DNA from: Tubiluchus corallicola
Lineage: Eukaryota > Priapulida > Priapulimorpha > Priapulimorphida > Tubiluchidae
Assembly (NCBI GenBank): GCA_030141605.1
Contig: JAQGDQ010001036.1
Span: forward strand, 1-64,000
Reading direction: 5' to 3'
Length of the DNA stretch: 64,000 bases
The notes under the pieces are model-generated. The model saw only the letters and a program-made list of their open reading frames with translations. It ran no database searches and was not told where the DNA came from. Made by a program: the position numbers and the translations under genes. This document shows positions 44,691 to 60,700 of this stretch, piece after piece (positions within the stretch are counted from its first letter, which is position 1; every line of letters starts with the position of its first letter).

Positions 44691-47141
44691 GTGTTAGCAG
44701 CTAGTCTGTCACGTTTCTATCGTTTATTATTAAAATTTTTGTTTTCATGATACGCGTGGCTCGCCGTGAAGAAGCGTTGTAATTACTCGAGCATTCGTGG
44801 CTGCAGCTGTAGGCTAATCGTAAGCCGATACTATACACGTTAAAGACTGAATGAATGTCAGTGATTGTTGCTGGAATTTGTGGATCCCTTTTTGTTTTGC
44901 TTTCGGTTCGTGTTGTTAGTTGTTATCATTGATGTTGTGGTTTTACTAGAATATGTAGGACTGGAACTCAAGATAATTGACCTGTGTTTGCCTTGGCGGT
45001 TAGTGTATTAGTGTACACATCTGACTGCTATCCAAAATGCGGCTGAATCTTGATAAACTGTGTTTACCTACAGAAGGTGTTATAATGCATATAATGGGTG
45101 TTTTCTGGTTCTAGTGTCAGTTACAACCTCGAAAGCTCATTACATCTAAAACTACAGATATTAGGCATGTGGATTTCTATAATTAAAAAAAATCTCCCAC
45201 CAAGATAGGTAAACAAAGCAGTAAACTGGACATCAAAAAAATTGACTAGCGTGCCAGTGATCAGTTTGATAATTATAAATATTAATTAAAATGGACAGTA
45301 TAGCAAACTAGTAGTAGTACATCTTTCAGAATATGAAACTTTCATGCTTACCAACGTTTATGAGGTTTCCATTTGTCTTGCGTGACCCTGTTACACTGTT
45401 TTTATACTATTTAATTTTGTTGCTGTAAATCCACTATTTCCTAGATTGACTAAAACTGTGTTGTACGTTTAACTGAAGATTGGAAAGTATTGTGTCATAA
45501 TTTCTAATAACTACTAGGCCTATGCTGTTATAGCTACATTTGAATAAAACATGCGGCAGGTTGTCAGTTATATCTGCAGGTCCTACACCATAGCCTACAT
45601 GTTTTGTCTAACCTTGAGGTAGTTTTAGCTCTTCTTTACAAGTTACACGTAAAATATCATTTGGTGCAAAACATGTGCCGAATTTTTATCATGATATTAT
45701 AAGATGAAAATGCTGGATGTGTGTAAGAATTACCACACACTGATGCTGCACTTGCATATATAAATACCAAAAGCTTCCTTAGATTTTTCTAAAGATACAG
45801 AAGATTTTGAACAACAAGTGAAAAAATAAATACCGGGAAGGTTTTTGTGTGTCACAATTAAATTTACAGCAATTAAATTTTCAATTCACCTAAATGAACG
45901 CACTCGTGCTTTTGCCAAATTTGCTGTAATCATTTATTTTTTTCGTGAGAAATAGTTTTTTATTTTTTTATTTATTATTATTATCACATTCAGTACACTA
46001 TAGTGACATTAAACACACAGTGACATCAAAATTATTACATCATACTGTATTAAATTGTTATCTTTCATACACTATCGTTATCATAAAAGAATAATTGTAC
46101 TGCAGTAGGGCTAGAGAAGCAAAGGCTTGTATAAGCCCACTGTCATGTAAACACGATAAAAAAAGAATGGATGAGTGAACAAAAAAAAGAACTGGGAGAA
46201 AGGTTAGACCACACAGGAAGGGTAGAAGGATGTGTTAGTGGAAATGGTAGGAAGAAAGATAATAGATTGTGCTATGTTGACATCAGCTCTAAAGATTTAT
46301 CAATGATGCCTTGTTTTGCATAATCTGTACCAGGATTGTGGTATGATTGCTGCAGTAGGTGTGGGAAATTAGGAAGTGTTGTACTTGTTGAGAATCATTG
46401 CTCTGTATTTCTTTTTAAATTTTTGAATTATATGTCAAATCCTGTTTGGGCTTTCAAAAGCCAAATAGAAATTCAAAGCCTCGATTAAATTTTGCTCTTT
46501 ATTACCCAAAACATGTCATTCCATCTAAACATAATAAGAAATTAGTGCCAACAAATAACAAATAAAAAATAACAATAGCCAAAAGTCAATTTTACATAAT
46601 TAAGAGTTATACACTGCACTGTCGTATTAATTAATACCTAGCCATTATTTTAAACTAAATTTAAGTTTTTTAAAGTAATTAGAGGATATACATGTGTTAT
46701 TAGCCCCAGATCATGAGCAATTGTAAACAGATAACGACAATATCATATAACTTATCATGACACGTCTTCACTTCACAGTAGGCCTCTGACGCAGATCAAA
46801 GTGATCACGTGATTAGGCCAAAAATCACTACAAGGTGGCCAAAGTCGACAACAAGCGAAGGCTGCTAAGTACGCTAATGCAAGATTTCCAGTACAAATGC
46901 ATGTATGAGAACATTATCTGGTTATGTATTTGTGTTATATATGTGCTGTTTATGTATTATGTTGACTAACGTGTTAGGATGTAACTATAAGGTTTTGTGC
47001 GGTTTAATTTGAACTGTGTATATTGGGTGGAAAATATGCCTATTTTTATTTAAATGTTTGACAAAAAAAACATTTTATTCATAGTAGACTATTGTATTTC
47101 ACTACCTGTTACACCGTCCATCGATATCCGTTGAAGACATC

Positions 47142-50100
47142 ATGGCCACCGGGGAACAGACTGGCGTTGAACTGATTAGAAAAGATTTGTGTGATGAAGA
47201 GCTACACATTCCTCATGTATTCGTGATCATGGGCGCGTCGGTGAGTTTTCGTAGCTCTTAATTGCATTTCCAATACTCTGCACAGTTTTGCAAAATGAAC
47301 TATGGTAGGCGCCGCTTAACAGACTGGCTTTGGGATGGAAGTATTTTGACCCAGTTAACCGAGTGAACCTATTAACCCGACAGAAGTAGCATTATTAGTA
47401 TAGAAGTGTGAAACATCAGCTTTGTACAGGGATGAGAATTTTTTGCGGATATGCGGAATTCCGAGTTTTTGGAAGACCAGTAGTGCCATTTTTGTAAACC
47501 GCGCAAATTTGTTGAGAAAATTTTTACAGACCCAGTACATTATTTCACAAGCTGACCGCTAGTTGGCAGGCCGTCACTTAGTTTACATCACGTACATCAA
47601 TGTAACCACGTGTATATCTCTGCGTATAAAAATATGGAATCACTTGTGTGGAGTTATTTGAGTCAATTGCAGACAGTTTTTATATACTTTTGCATAGGTG
47701 CAGCCAGTACTTAGGCATTTTTGACACAATTAGGTATCATGTATCCTTGATAGTTGGGTATTTTAAATTATGCATGAAACAAGGTAATTGATATTTTAAG
47801 TCCACTTAGAGGTTCTCTACGGTCACAAAATTGTAATTTGTTGCTGGCTCCCCTTGAACCCCCATGTTGAATACATGTACTTTAATTAGCGGGCAACAAA
47901 ATAAGGTCAATCTTGATTAAACTAAAAATAGCATTTAGATTTCATGCCAAAGCTTACTTTGTTTTGAAGTCACTAGTCTAGCATTATATTATGTTACTAA
48001 CTTATAAAGGCGTTTTGAGCAACTGATTAAATTATTTAACAGCAAAGAGTTTTGTGTTACCATTCCCTGTGTGTAGCAGTGACCAATTTCACTAACAATT
48101 GCTGTCAAAATCTTTCCAGCCGTCATTTTCAGGTTCTTCAGTGAATAAACAAGAGCCAATAGCTTCACTAATCTCTATACTGAACGTTGCTGCCTAGCTG
48201 TACCTAGTGAATCATGAGTCAGCAGTTTTTTTTCTTTACACAGCTAGCAAGCCTTGACCAGGGGGCAGACCTAGTTTTGATGCTATCAGTTTTCTCTAAA
48301 TGAATTACAGCTGTAGTAATGCTGGGCTGTAGATCTAAATTTGCCATACTTGTTCATTCTTGTTGCTAATAATTACCCAGGGCAGAATTATCCAGGGTAG
48401 TATAGACTGCATCATAAAACCCCTCAAGCTTGCCCCCCCCCTCCGGGATTTGGTAATACTTTGTAAAAAATCTGTTTTTCACATCAACTGTGTTGAAATA
48501 TGTGCTAATCTTGTTTGCAATGAATAGTAAAATAGTGGTATTTGGTAAAGAATGTTTTTATCGACAAACAAAAGATGGTTATTCTAGTTTATTTAAAGAA
48601 TTTGCAATAATTTAATTTAAGCTGTGTAAATGTCGCTTAAAATACATCACGAGTAAAAAATATTTAAGATACGTGTGGGCGAGTTAGAGGGTGGTTCCTT
48701 CTGAGGCCCCCTCATGATCTTGTCTATGAACTACTATGAACTATGAATTTTATTTCACACATCAAAAATATAATATCAAACACATTAATAAACTTTAAGT
48801 AAAATAATTTGAGTAGTGCGAGGAGAGTGTACGACCATACGGTCATTAGGTCAGGGCAGGTTAACACACTCATCTTACTTAAATGAAAAAATGATTATAG
48901 TTATGCATGCTTCTGTAGATAACTTAATGTAAATAAGGATGAAGTAAATGATGTAATAATAGCAATGGTATAAGAGCAATAAACCTGAAAGTTGAGAAAG
49001 GAAAACATAATATGTAATTACGACTTTGAGTGACCCTTAAAGAGTGAATTTTTTTTAAATAGTTACGAATATGAATTACGTGATTATCTGTCAATGCACC
49101 ACTTACTTGTATTACAATGTACCATATTGCTTACTTGTATATACAATGATATACATATACACATATATGTACCCAAATTTAAGTGGGGGAGAAGAGATTA
49201 AATTATACACTATACTTGTAGTAATAACTATAATTGTATAGAACATTTAAATATAATTGATGGTAGTAATGTAGCCATCATAACAAGTTTCCTGAATGGT
49301 CCTGAATAAGTTGCTTTACATAAAAACTGATAATGTTTAAATCTTTAGTGATTTGGCTTGGAAAACTATGGCTCATTCTTGCTAATACTGTAGCTACTTT
49401 ATACATGTCTTCTGAAACTGTGACATTGTTCTAAAGTAAAATTCAAATTTCTTTGATAATGACATAGAAGTACAGTCCCTTTGTGCACGTTTCCTGCATG
49501 TTTTACCGGAAGGTCATTCTTTATCATTTCAGGGTGACTTGGCCAAGAAGAAAATTTATCCAACATTATGGTAAGTTACAGTTGCATGATCCCCGTAATA
49601 AGTGACCCTCGGTCAGTACTAGAAAGCTTAAACATGAGCTTACATTCTGCTCAGTTCTGTTTGCATGTATGACCATTAAGTGGTTGTAACCTGAAAAAAT
49701 GGACAATTGGGATACTGGAGGTGGCTTAACCTTTAACCGACCACGGTGGGGTAAAAATACCTCGGGAGTGTTAGCTCTCATTTTTATTTTGATGCAGACT
49801 ATGAGAAATTTGCAAACTAGTAGTGAACAAATATTTTTCAGTTTCTTATGCAACCATACCTTGGTTTTGTTGAAAAGTATTATTCACGCCTTTTCGCAAA
49901 GCACGGGTGCCAGATACGACCTGACACGGGGTAACTTACTACCCCATAGGTCTTTTATGTAGGCAAAATTTTGGAATTTACTTTGCAGTGTTTTTCTTTC
50001 TGTCAACACCATGTGTGTTTACTTTTACTGAGAAGTGCTGCAAACCTCCAATTCGGCTTGCAGTTCTGCAAACAGATTTTTCTAACGATCTGTTGAGAAA

Positions 50101-51195
50101 ATTTCATACTAAAGTTTGTGGACATTCTTCGTTTAGTAATATAGTGGCAACTTTAACTGTACAGGTGATTAAGTTTGAAGCTGATGAAGATGAAATTTGA
50201 GAAGATCAGCAATTGAAGTGGATGCCTTAGAACTAAACAGTGAACATCATTAGGCTATTACAAAAATTTTTGCAAGCATAAATAATATAGCATAAACAAT
50301 ATACTGCAACAGTGAAAGCCTCTTTTTATCCTTGGTGCCCTCATATATCTATGCCAACTTGCCAGAGAACTTGGTTTTGTACAAATAGGAGCACCTCAAT
50401 TCCTAATTGGTCATTCTATCCAGATACTAACACATATTAAGCAAAACTTTCATGTGGTAATTTTTTACCCCGCTTGGTCATTATCGTAATATAAAAACCC
50501 CCTGGCTGGCTAAGGGTTAAACTATTGGGGTTTGTGAGGGCGGGGAACTTTGAAGCCTGAAAGTGTTAAACGCAGTCTTGCACATTCTAACAATTATGAT
50601 TTCATATTCTCCCTGCGATTTAGCTCAGAATCACTGTGAGAAGAAGTTAAGCAGAGAGAGTATTGACCAGCAGTTGGATAGGTGCTGGTTTGAAAATGTG
50701 CTAGGACAGATTTTCCATAGAAAGTTATATTACTTAGCATTATGCTTATCTGTTTAAAGGACTTATATAATTAGAAAGGAAAATACTTAAAATTCAAAAC
50801 ATTCTTGCCACCTGGTGGAACAGGATGCACTGCACTGCCGTTGTGTAGCCACATAAAAACACTCGCCATTGTGAATGTCAAAAATGCGGGTCTTTCATGC
50901 AGGAAGTGGGGTTCTGACCCTATGTTTGATGAATCATCTAACTTCTGCGAACAGCGCTAAATCTTGTTGTTCAGTTTAGGAACTAATTATCCCACAATTG
51001 TTTTTCATATTTAGCCAAAAGTTGTTTCCATTTTTCCACCATTCGGCTTGCCGGGGCCAAATGTCCCCATACAAGAACCTAGAATTTTGTTTACATGTAT
51101 CAAAAAATTTGTTTTCTGTAATGGGTAGTGTATGTAACCTCGTATTGTGAGAAAAGCTGAAATAGAAATTGTGTGGATGTTTGCAGTGGTTGTGG

Positions 51196-51227
<32 letters not shown>

Positions 51228-51341
51228 GTGATGATGATGGTGGTGATGATGATGATGGTGGTGATGATGATTATGGTGATGATGATGATAATGATGAGTG
51301 GTGATGTTGATGAGTGATGATGATAATGGTAGTGGTGGTGG

Positions 51342-51372
<31 letters not shown>

Positions 51373-51669
51373 GATGATGATGATGATAATGATGATGATG
51401 ATGGTGATGGTGGTGATGATGATGATGATGGTGGTGATGATGATAATGATGAGTGGTGATGTTGATGAGTGATGATGATGGTGATGATGATAATGGTGGT
51501 GGTGGTGGTGATGATGATGATGATGGTGGTGGTGGTGATGATGATGATGATGATGTTGATGAGTGATGATGATGATGATGATGAGTGATGATGGTGATGG
51601 TGAAGATGATGCATACATACATACATACATACATACATACATACATACATACATACATACATACATACA

Positions 51670-51702
<33 letters not shown>

Positions 51703-54700
51703 GTATATATTTAAATCATAAAAGTTTTTTGATAAACGCATCCAAAACACTGAGCTGTTTGTTACTTTTTCTGAAAAATGAAGTTGTTTTTACTGCACAG
51801 GTTGTTGTATAGCACTGGGTTGATTCCAAATGGTACATCTTTCATTGGCTATGCCAGGTCAAACTTAACTGTGAGTGACATTAGAAAAAAGGCTGAACCG
51901 TATATGAAGGTATAGTTTTGCATATCTGTTTTAGCTAAAGTCTTGATAATATTGATGGTTTTTATCACTGCTAATTCGCCAATAGTCAATTATATGTTTT
52001 GGACAAAAATGGAAATTAAAGCTTGTGTTTTTACATCTTAAGCTTGTGTTTTTTGCATCTTAGACTTGTGTTTTTTACATCTTAAGCTTGTGTTTTTTGC
52101 ATCTTAGCCTTGTGTTTTTTACATCTTAAGCTGGTGTTTTTACATCTTAAGCTTGTGTTTTTTGCATCTTAAGCTGGTGTTTTTTGCATCTTAAGCTTGT
52201 GTTTTTACATCTTAAACTTGTGATTTTTGCATCTTAAGCTTGTGTTTTTACATCTTAAGCTTGTGCTTTTTGCCTCTTAAAGACAATGTTCAATGGAATT
52301 AGGATTCATTTTTCCAATGTGAAAAATTTTTGTAAAACAAAAAAATCTTTCTGATATTGATTCTTTTCTATAATTAAAAGTTCACCATCGATCTTAAATT
52401 TTTGTTCATGTTCAGGCTTACTGGAAATGCGCCCCGTCATTTTCTTTACTGTCATGTTATTAAACAGGTAAAAAGCGAAGACAAAGGCAAACTGGAGAAA
52501 TTCTGGTCTGTCAACAGTTATTTAGCCGGAGCTTACGACCAGAAAGAGGCGTTCGCGAAGCTCAACGCAGCCATAGAGAGGCTTGAGGGAAAGGCTGCTG
52601 CCAATCGGCTGTTCTACCTAGCACTACCACCCAGCGTATTCATGGTGGTAACAACGAATATACAAGCCACCTGCATGGGGAAAAAGTAGGTTTATATAAG
52701 TTGACACAAAAAAATGTGCCAAAGTTTCGTACACGATATTGTACAAAGAAAATAACAGAATCGCTTGAATATTACCACACTAATTTTGCAGACATTTGTG
52801 CATAAAACACAAATGATTTTAGATCATTTGATTAGATCTTTCCAAAGATACAGAAGATTTAAAAGAACGAGTAAAAAAAATGAATGTCGGAAAAACTCAG
52901 CTTAACTGTGTCACTACTGTTCAAATTTACAGTGAGTGGTCAGTGTATGTCCACTATTTCAGCGTAAACTAGATGTAGGTGTTTCTTGCAACAGCTTATA
53001 GACTTTCTCACTTCCTTAAGAGGGTCTTTCATTCGGACTTGCAAGAGTTTTTGCCCTTGGTTCCTCTGCTTTAGATCGAACTGTTCTGTGCAGCCATTGT
53101 GTACTTTTTCTTTAACCCTTTCACTACGTTGTTACTTTTTGACTGGGCCACATTGATGTTTGCACATTTGACAATAACTTCTTGTGGTGTGTTACTGAAA
53201 CAAAATCTTGTAAATAAACAAGTAGTTGTTCGTCATTGAGTACCAATATTAAATATTAGTTTTGTTTCTACACATGCAAACACACACGAGCACACATACG
53301 TGCACTCATGCACCTACACACGTGCACACCTTCATAAATAAGCGTGTACTTATATTTGGAAATCAGTTTTCACAAAGGACACAATACTAATCCATAATAT
53401 GCAATCTTTTTACAAGAATGCAGAACAATCAACTAAACGCGCATTTCATCAACTATCAACAAGCAGTTTTGCGTGAGAACGTACTATACAGTACAGTATT
53501 ATGGAACGCACCTGGCTTCAGACACTGATTCGCTGGTTAGCATTACTTGTTGCCAAGCAACCCCAATCCCACGGCTGTTAGACTTCTCTACAATATTTTT
53601 GCGTGGCTGTAGCAGTGAAATAAACAGACCTGGGTGACTGCGCTTAGTGCTGAGCTTTGGCGGCAGTCCACCACCTTCTGTCCCGTTTATGAAAAACATG
53701 GGTGGTAGTGTGCCGCCTTCCGTAGTGAAAGGGTTAAGGAAATTCCAGATACCGTAGTCCAGAGAATTGAGTTACATTTTTTCTTGACGACAAATATTAG
53801 CAAGTGCTTTACTTTTGAGGCGAATACCACCATTATATAAACTGATTAATTTCTTTATTGTTTTGCCGCCATGTTGAATGTGTTTTACCTATCGTGTCGA
53901 TTTTTCAAATGACAATTAGTTGGCATTATTCCAGCATTTTAAATCTTTAAAATCCAAAAGTTTTTTGGTCACAACTTAAAAATTGCTAAATCTATAAACT
54001 TGAAACTTTCTCCGCCATAAGCCAATGAACTGTGAAATCGTGCTGTGGAATTTTGAGCTTGTAGGGCTCTTGCTTCTAACGTTATTCTAGTCTAAGCTTT
54101 GGCACGTTTTTTATGCTCCACCCGATATAATAGAGCTATAGTAATTTTATTCTTGGAGGCAAGGAGTTGAAATACAATCGTTGTGTGCGATAACATTTCT
54201 CTGCGAATTCAGAATATCATTTTAGAAGATCATTGTTGGTAGTGAGGTGAGATAGTGTCCAGTCCTGCCACACTGCCAACATGCTATTGAGCATGTGCAC
54301 TGTGCTGAACTTATAAAAAACACATTTAGCAAACTCTTCAATACTTTTCCATCTGTTCATACACATTTAGCAAGTTGTTCATTACTTTTCCACCTATTCA
54401 TACACATTTAGCATGTTCTTCAATACTTTTCCATCTGTTCATACACATTTAGCAAGTTCTTCAATACTTTTCCATCTGTTCATACACATTTAGCAAGTTC
54501 TTCAATACTTTTCCATCTGTTCATACACATTTAGCAAGTTCTTCAATACTTTTCCACCTATTCATACACATTTAGCAAGTTCTTCAATACTTTTCCACCT
54601 GTTCATACACATTTAGCAAGTTCTTCAATACTTTTCCACCTGTTCATACACATTTAGCAAGTTCTTCAATACTTTTCCACCTGTTCATACACATTTAGCA

Positions 54701-57700
54701 AGTTCTTCAATACTTTTCCACCTGTTCATACACATTTAGCAAGTTCTTCAATACTTTTCCACCTGTTCATACACATTTAGCAAGTTCTTCATTACTTTTC
54801 CATCTGTTCATACACATTTAGCATGTTCTTCAATACTTTTCCACCTGTTCATACACATTTAGCAAGTTCTTCAATACTTTTCCACCTGTTCATACACATT
54901 TAGCAAGTTCTTCATTACTTTTCCATCTGTTCAAACACATTTAGCAAGTTCTTCAATACTTTTCCATCTGTTCATACACATTTAGCAAGTTCTTCAATAC
55001 TTTTCCACCTGTTCATACACATTTAGCAAGTTCTTCAATACTTTTCCATCTGTTCAAACACATTTAGCAAGTTCTTCAATACTTTTCCATCTGTTCATAC
55101 ACATTTAGCAAGTTCTTCAATACTTTTCCATCTGTTCATACACATTTAGCAAGTTCTTCAATACTTTTCCACCTGTTCATACACATTTAGCAAGTTCTTC
55201 AATACTTTTCCATCTGTTCATACACATTTAGCAAGTTCTTCAATACTTTTCCACCTGTTCATACACATTTAGCAAGTTCTTCAATACTTTTCCACCTGTT
55301 CATACACATTTAGCAAGTTCTTCAATACTTTTCCACCTGTTCATACACATTTAGCAAGTTCTTCAATACTTTTCCACCTGTTCATACACATTTAGCAAGT
55401 TCTTCAATACTTTTCCACCTGTTCATACACATTTAGCAAGTTCTTCAATACTTTTCCACCTGTTCATACACATTTAGCAAGTTCTTCAATACTTTTCCAT
55501 CTGTTCAAACACATTTAGCAAGTTCTTCAATGCTTTTTCCTCTTTTCTTACACATTTTCTGTTCATTCTTGTTTTTACGAAAAATTTACGAAAAATTCTT
55601 GTTCTTTTACTGAAGATTATTTATTTCCATTTCTGTTAGTTCGACATCGGACAGGTGAGTTTTACGGCAAGTTCGTGTTGCTTTCAAACTCCTTCTCACC
55701 GCAATGCAAAATGCACGGTAGAAAGAGTTGACACCCGCACAAAATAATAATAAGTTGAATGCAACATTGTTGTAGTTGTTGTTGTTGTACAATCTAACTG
55801 TTTTACGCTCTTAAATTCTGTGGTAGAGAAGAGAGAGAGCGGAAATCTTTGATGGCACCGCAGGCTAACGTGACGTAATTTGTTGTCTCTCAGTTTACTT
55901 TGTTTTGCTGTTAATTTGAAATGTCGTAATGATTCCTGTTTTTGCACATAGTAGCATATAGATTTCGGTCGCTTGGTTTGATTCTGTGGTTGTTCTCTTG
56001 CACATTTGTTATTCAAATTGCTATTCTGACTGGCCTGTATGACGAGACTATACCGTCATGCTTAATATGCTGATTAACTGACATGTATACAAGTAGTAAT
56101 GATACCTGTGCATGTCAAGCACTCTTTTTGAATCAGACTTGTGAAGATAAACAGTGGTGCTGTCCTCTGTTGGCCAGAAAGCTAATGTTTTGGCCACAAA
56201 ATGGCTATAGCCAAAAATGTGGGTTATCACAAAAACGTGGGTTAAAACTAGTGACTAGTTGAGCTTCTTGGTCTTTCACCATCCTATTTCCATTGTGATA
56301 TTTAAATACATTTACTTGCCTCAGTTATATCATGAGTATGGAAATAAATGCACGTTTTGAATTGAATTGAAAAAAAATTGCAGAAAAGATTGCTGTTATT
56401 GCTGAATGTGTGCTGCAGTCTGCTGTGTTGTGAGTTTTGTTTTCGATCCTGTATTTTGCAATGTGCTTTGAATTACGCCACACAAAGTAAATCTACTTTT
56501 TAAATGATGCGATGAAGCTCGTGTTGATGAAAATGGCAGTACTCTTGATGGCGGTGGTGGACAGCAGCAGTGGTGATGGCAACAGTGGAAATCATGGAGG
56601 TGTAGTTTACACTTGCGAGTTTGCTGTCGAAGAGAAAACTTGCTACGGAAAATTCGCTGGTGTGAACGCAATATAAGACATCTTATAGTGTGTGTGATAC
56701 GGTATATTTGGGTTTGCAAAAACTATAAATATTGCTATGAAGTGAATAAATGTACTTTTATAATCTAATCTTTTGTATACTAGAGGTCATTTTATCTGAA
56801 AGCTTATAATGTTGCAGAAATCTTTATTGTTGGTTGACCTTGAGCAGCATGAAAGATGGGAATTATAACTTTAATAACATTGCATTACAGAGGTTGGACA
56901 CGAGTCATCGTCGAGAAGCCATTTGGAAAGGACCTTGAATCGTCCTCCAAACTGTCGAATCACCTCTCTGCTCTGTTCACGGAGGAACAGCTGTACAGGA
57001 TTGACCACTACCTCGGGAAGGAGATGGTGCAGAATCTCATGATACTCAGGTGCGTTCGTTGCCATAGCAACGTTCTTAGATGCGGCGGGGTTTTGTGTCG
57101 CCAAAGCTATCAGGGAATACTTTGCACAAAATTGGTGCATTAGCATTGATTGATCATAATGGGAAAATAATGATTTTTGGAAATGCATCATTGCATGTGT
57201 AGCTTTAGCCTTTTTTCAGGGATGGGAATTTTCTGCGGATATACAGAATTCCGAGTTTTTGGAAGACCAGTAGTGCCATTTTTGTAAATCGCGTAAATTC
57301 GTTGAGAAAATTTCTGTGTTTCAGAGTTTTTTGCAATTTGTCATTCTCATCCCTGTTTTTTGGCAATGCAGCAGAAAAGTTGCATTTCGTACGAGACGTA
57401 CGCTAATACCATTGATAGGTAGGAGGGTTTGTTTCTTATTGTTTTTAACCTGTGTAGAAAATTGCGTAGAGTTCTGCCATGTCAATTTGAAATGAGATAC
57501 ATGACATTGCAAGCTGGTAAGTCAGACCTGTTGGCATTTTCGTAACAGCTTGCGAGGTACGGCACTTGGCTGTCCAGGGGTTTCAGGTTCGAATCCCACT
57601 GGTGTCCACTCGCACACTCCGCTCTAACATTCTCTTCTTCTTCTTCAAATTCTCATTCCATCTATTGTAGACATTGACGTATCAACACTTATCAGAGTAT

Positions 57701-60700
57701 TCCATCCACTCCTATCTGCGGCTAACAGCGTAAGCATAGCCTACAGCACCTGGTATTCTTAGGCGATCACACATCCAAGTACTAAGCAGGCTCTATTTTG
57801 CTTAACTTCACTGATCAGACAAGAACCAGTACAGCTTCACAAGAACTCGTAAGCAAATGGAATTTTTTTTTGCATTTTAAGGTTTGGCAATAGAATTTGG
57901 GGACCAGTCTGGAACAGAGACTCCATAGCTGCCATTACATTAAGTTTCAAAGAGCCATTTGGCACTCAGGGGCGTGGCGGCTATTTTGACGAATTCGGAA
58001 TAATCAGGTATGAATTTTTTAGTCAGTGATTTATCATTTCTATTATGTAATAGTATTAGTTTTACGCTCTTATTATATTAATTTTGTTGCTAAAGCACTA
58101 TTCCTTAAAAGAAGACAGGATGATTTTTCATACACTACCCCGTTTTTCAAGTCCGATAAAAAGTATGCATTTTAACACGATTAATACTGAAAAAGTGTTT
58201 CTGATAATTAAATAATAGATTAAAAACTTAATTAACGGCGGGTGAGTCCAACTATTGATGACATCAAAAACAAAAATAATTTTCAACTGCAAAAATATTC
58301 CACGAGCGTATTGCACGTGTTTGCGAAAGCGAAAATTGAAGTACAGTGCTACTGTAAGATATTCGTAGTGTTGTACTAAAACTAGGCAAGTTTGAAGATA
58401 AAAATTCAAATTTTAAATTTTCTGCTGCGTTCATGCATGAGCTGTCAAACATGTGTAGTTCGTCACAAACTAACACACCTGAACTGAGAGGTACAGCACA
58501 TGTTTTTTGTGCAATACGTTTCTGAAATGCAGGCGCTAGAGCCCGTCTAACTAGCAAATAGTGAAATACCTGTAACAGCGAAGAACTAGTGGTGCGAACG
58601 TGAAAGTTTGTTTGTGTGGTAAATGACGTAAGTCATTTTTGAAAAAAAATAGTATGTTTCCTTTCAATATTTTAAAACGTAAACGTGAAAGCACTTAATT
58701 TCTAACAATACTTACAGTATATTGATAAAATTTTGCTGATTTTCAGTGTTTTGCTTGCTTGAAATTGAAAAATCCCTAATAGGATTTTCCTTTACATTTC
58801 TGCTCAGGGACGTAATGCAGAATCATGTGCTCCAGATGCTGACCTTGGTTGCCATGGAGAAGCCAGCATCCACATCGGCAGATGACATTCGAAATGAAAA
58901 GGTGCCAATCCTCAAGTTTGTTGTGCTTCGTCACACGTGTGTGTATCTGTTGTAGCGTAAAATGGGCCTTGAATGGCATGATTTCTCTTCACTATGAGTG
59001 CACAGTAATGCTTCAATATTCACTCCTTCGGGACCATAAGTTTGCTTCATTTTGCACGGGGTTCGTGAAAAACTGCTCTTACCAAGCAGCAACTATACTT
59101 GATTATTTTTGTAGGTTTCTACTCCTCACACAATGGATTTTCGTGCAAAATTATGTATGAAATGCATTTCCTTATCTTAGACATATTAAAAATCAATATG
59201 TGATGGAAAGCTTTCAGTAACCGCAGTGTTTGCACTTTAACAATGTACAGTATCACTAACAGTGAAATCAGCTAATGTAGAAAATTTCAGCCATCCAGAC
59301 ACAACACTCTGATATGCATTGGCCTCAAGTCTACTCTATTTTTAAGGAGAAATTCCTGTTAAAAGATGAAATGACCTTAATTTCTCCCTGGCCGATCAGT
59401 TGATTTTTCTTGGAACTCTGCACAGCAGATGATTCTCTTGAACTGCAGCAAGCAGCTGATCAACAAATTAGTATGTACTATGCAAGCGTACACCAGACTA
59501 AGCTACTCGATAGGCTAAGTTGGAGTGCCTGAAAAGGGCATGTATGTCTTCATTTTATCCAATTAAATCACTTGTAAATGTTTAAACAAACAAGGTGATT
59601 GGATAGTCGAGATTCTCCTGAATAGAATAATACCTAATTTGTAATAATTTAGTTATGTCTGTGCCCATACGGTAACAAAAAAGTCGCGGGTCTTATAAGA
59701 CTTATTTTGAATGGCCTAAAGTAGTATGAATTAGTGTCTGATTTATAACTTCAACAGTATTTCAATGGAAACTAATCCAGAAATTCACAGTATTGTTCTT
59801 TTGCGCAGGTAAAGGTTTTGAAGAGCATGCCTGCTTTACAGTTAAGCAACACTGTGCTCGGTCAGTATGTTGGTAATCCTAACGGGCAAGGTGACGAGAA
59901 GGAGGGCTACCTAGATGACCCCACCGTACCCAAAGGTAGATCAATAATGTGTGACCTGTGACCACATTTGTTTTTCTGTTATCAAGCCCAGATCTTTGTC
60001 TGAAAGAGCCATCTACAGGATTTAAACATAAGCTGAATGTGTTCTTGCGTAGTCCTTAGCAACCAAACTTTTGTACAGCTGCTAAGTGTTTTTGGAGAAG
60101 CCTGATACAAAACAATGATAATGAGCAGTTTTCTCAAGATTATGTTTTTCACTGCAGAGACTACACCTCAACTTCAATGTGGATTATTTCAGCTTAGAAA
60201 TAAGCTAAAGCGATGAGCTTGGTATCAAAATGATTCTCATGAAATGGCGATTCAGCACATGTGAATAACTAGAAAAGTTTAACTGCCAAATTATTCACAT
60301 TTTTGCCATGCCAGCATACATATCTATTATTGTTATTATTGGGAATTTTAAGGATATGGTAAATGAGTTGTGTGTGTGGACTTTAGTACTGCATTTTTGT
60401 ATTCGTCGTGCTTAACAACTTACTGTTTATAATTGTGATATGACTGTCAGAAATTCTGAACAGTTTGATATAAAAGGTTCTTAGTGGTACATTTCTATGT
60501 CTTTAGCAATGTATTTGTTGGTTTAGGTGGAATAGAGAACAATAAGAACTTTTCACAGTTTCGTTGTGCGCACATGAAATTGCTGTAGGTGAAAGGTTAA
60601 GCATTCCACAGCAACACGTCTTTACTAAACCATCATGTAATGTGCGTGTGAAACAAATCCGGCTGCCGTGTCAGTTTAGTAACTTCAGTTGTTTTACGTA

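Larger units (their letters stand above)
42737..47141. other. Divergent GNS-G6PD intergenic region (right)
   Basis: Mirror of 21360-25764, between the GNS start (42736, minus) and the G6PD start (47142, plus). Same content. Confidence 0.6.
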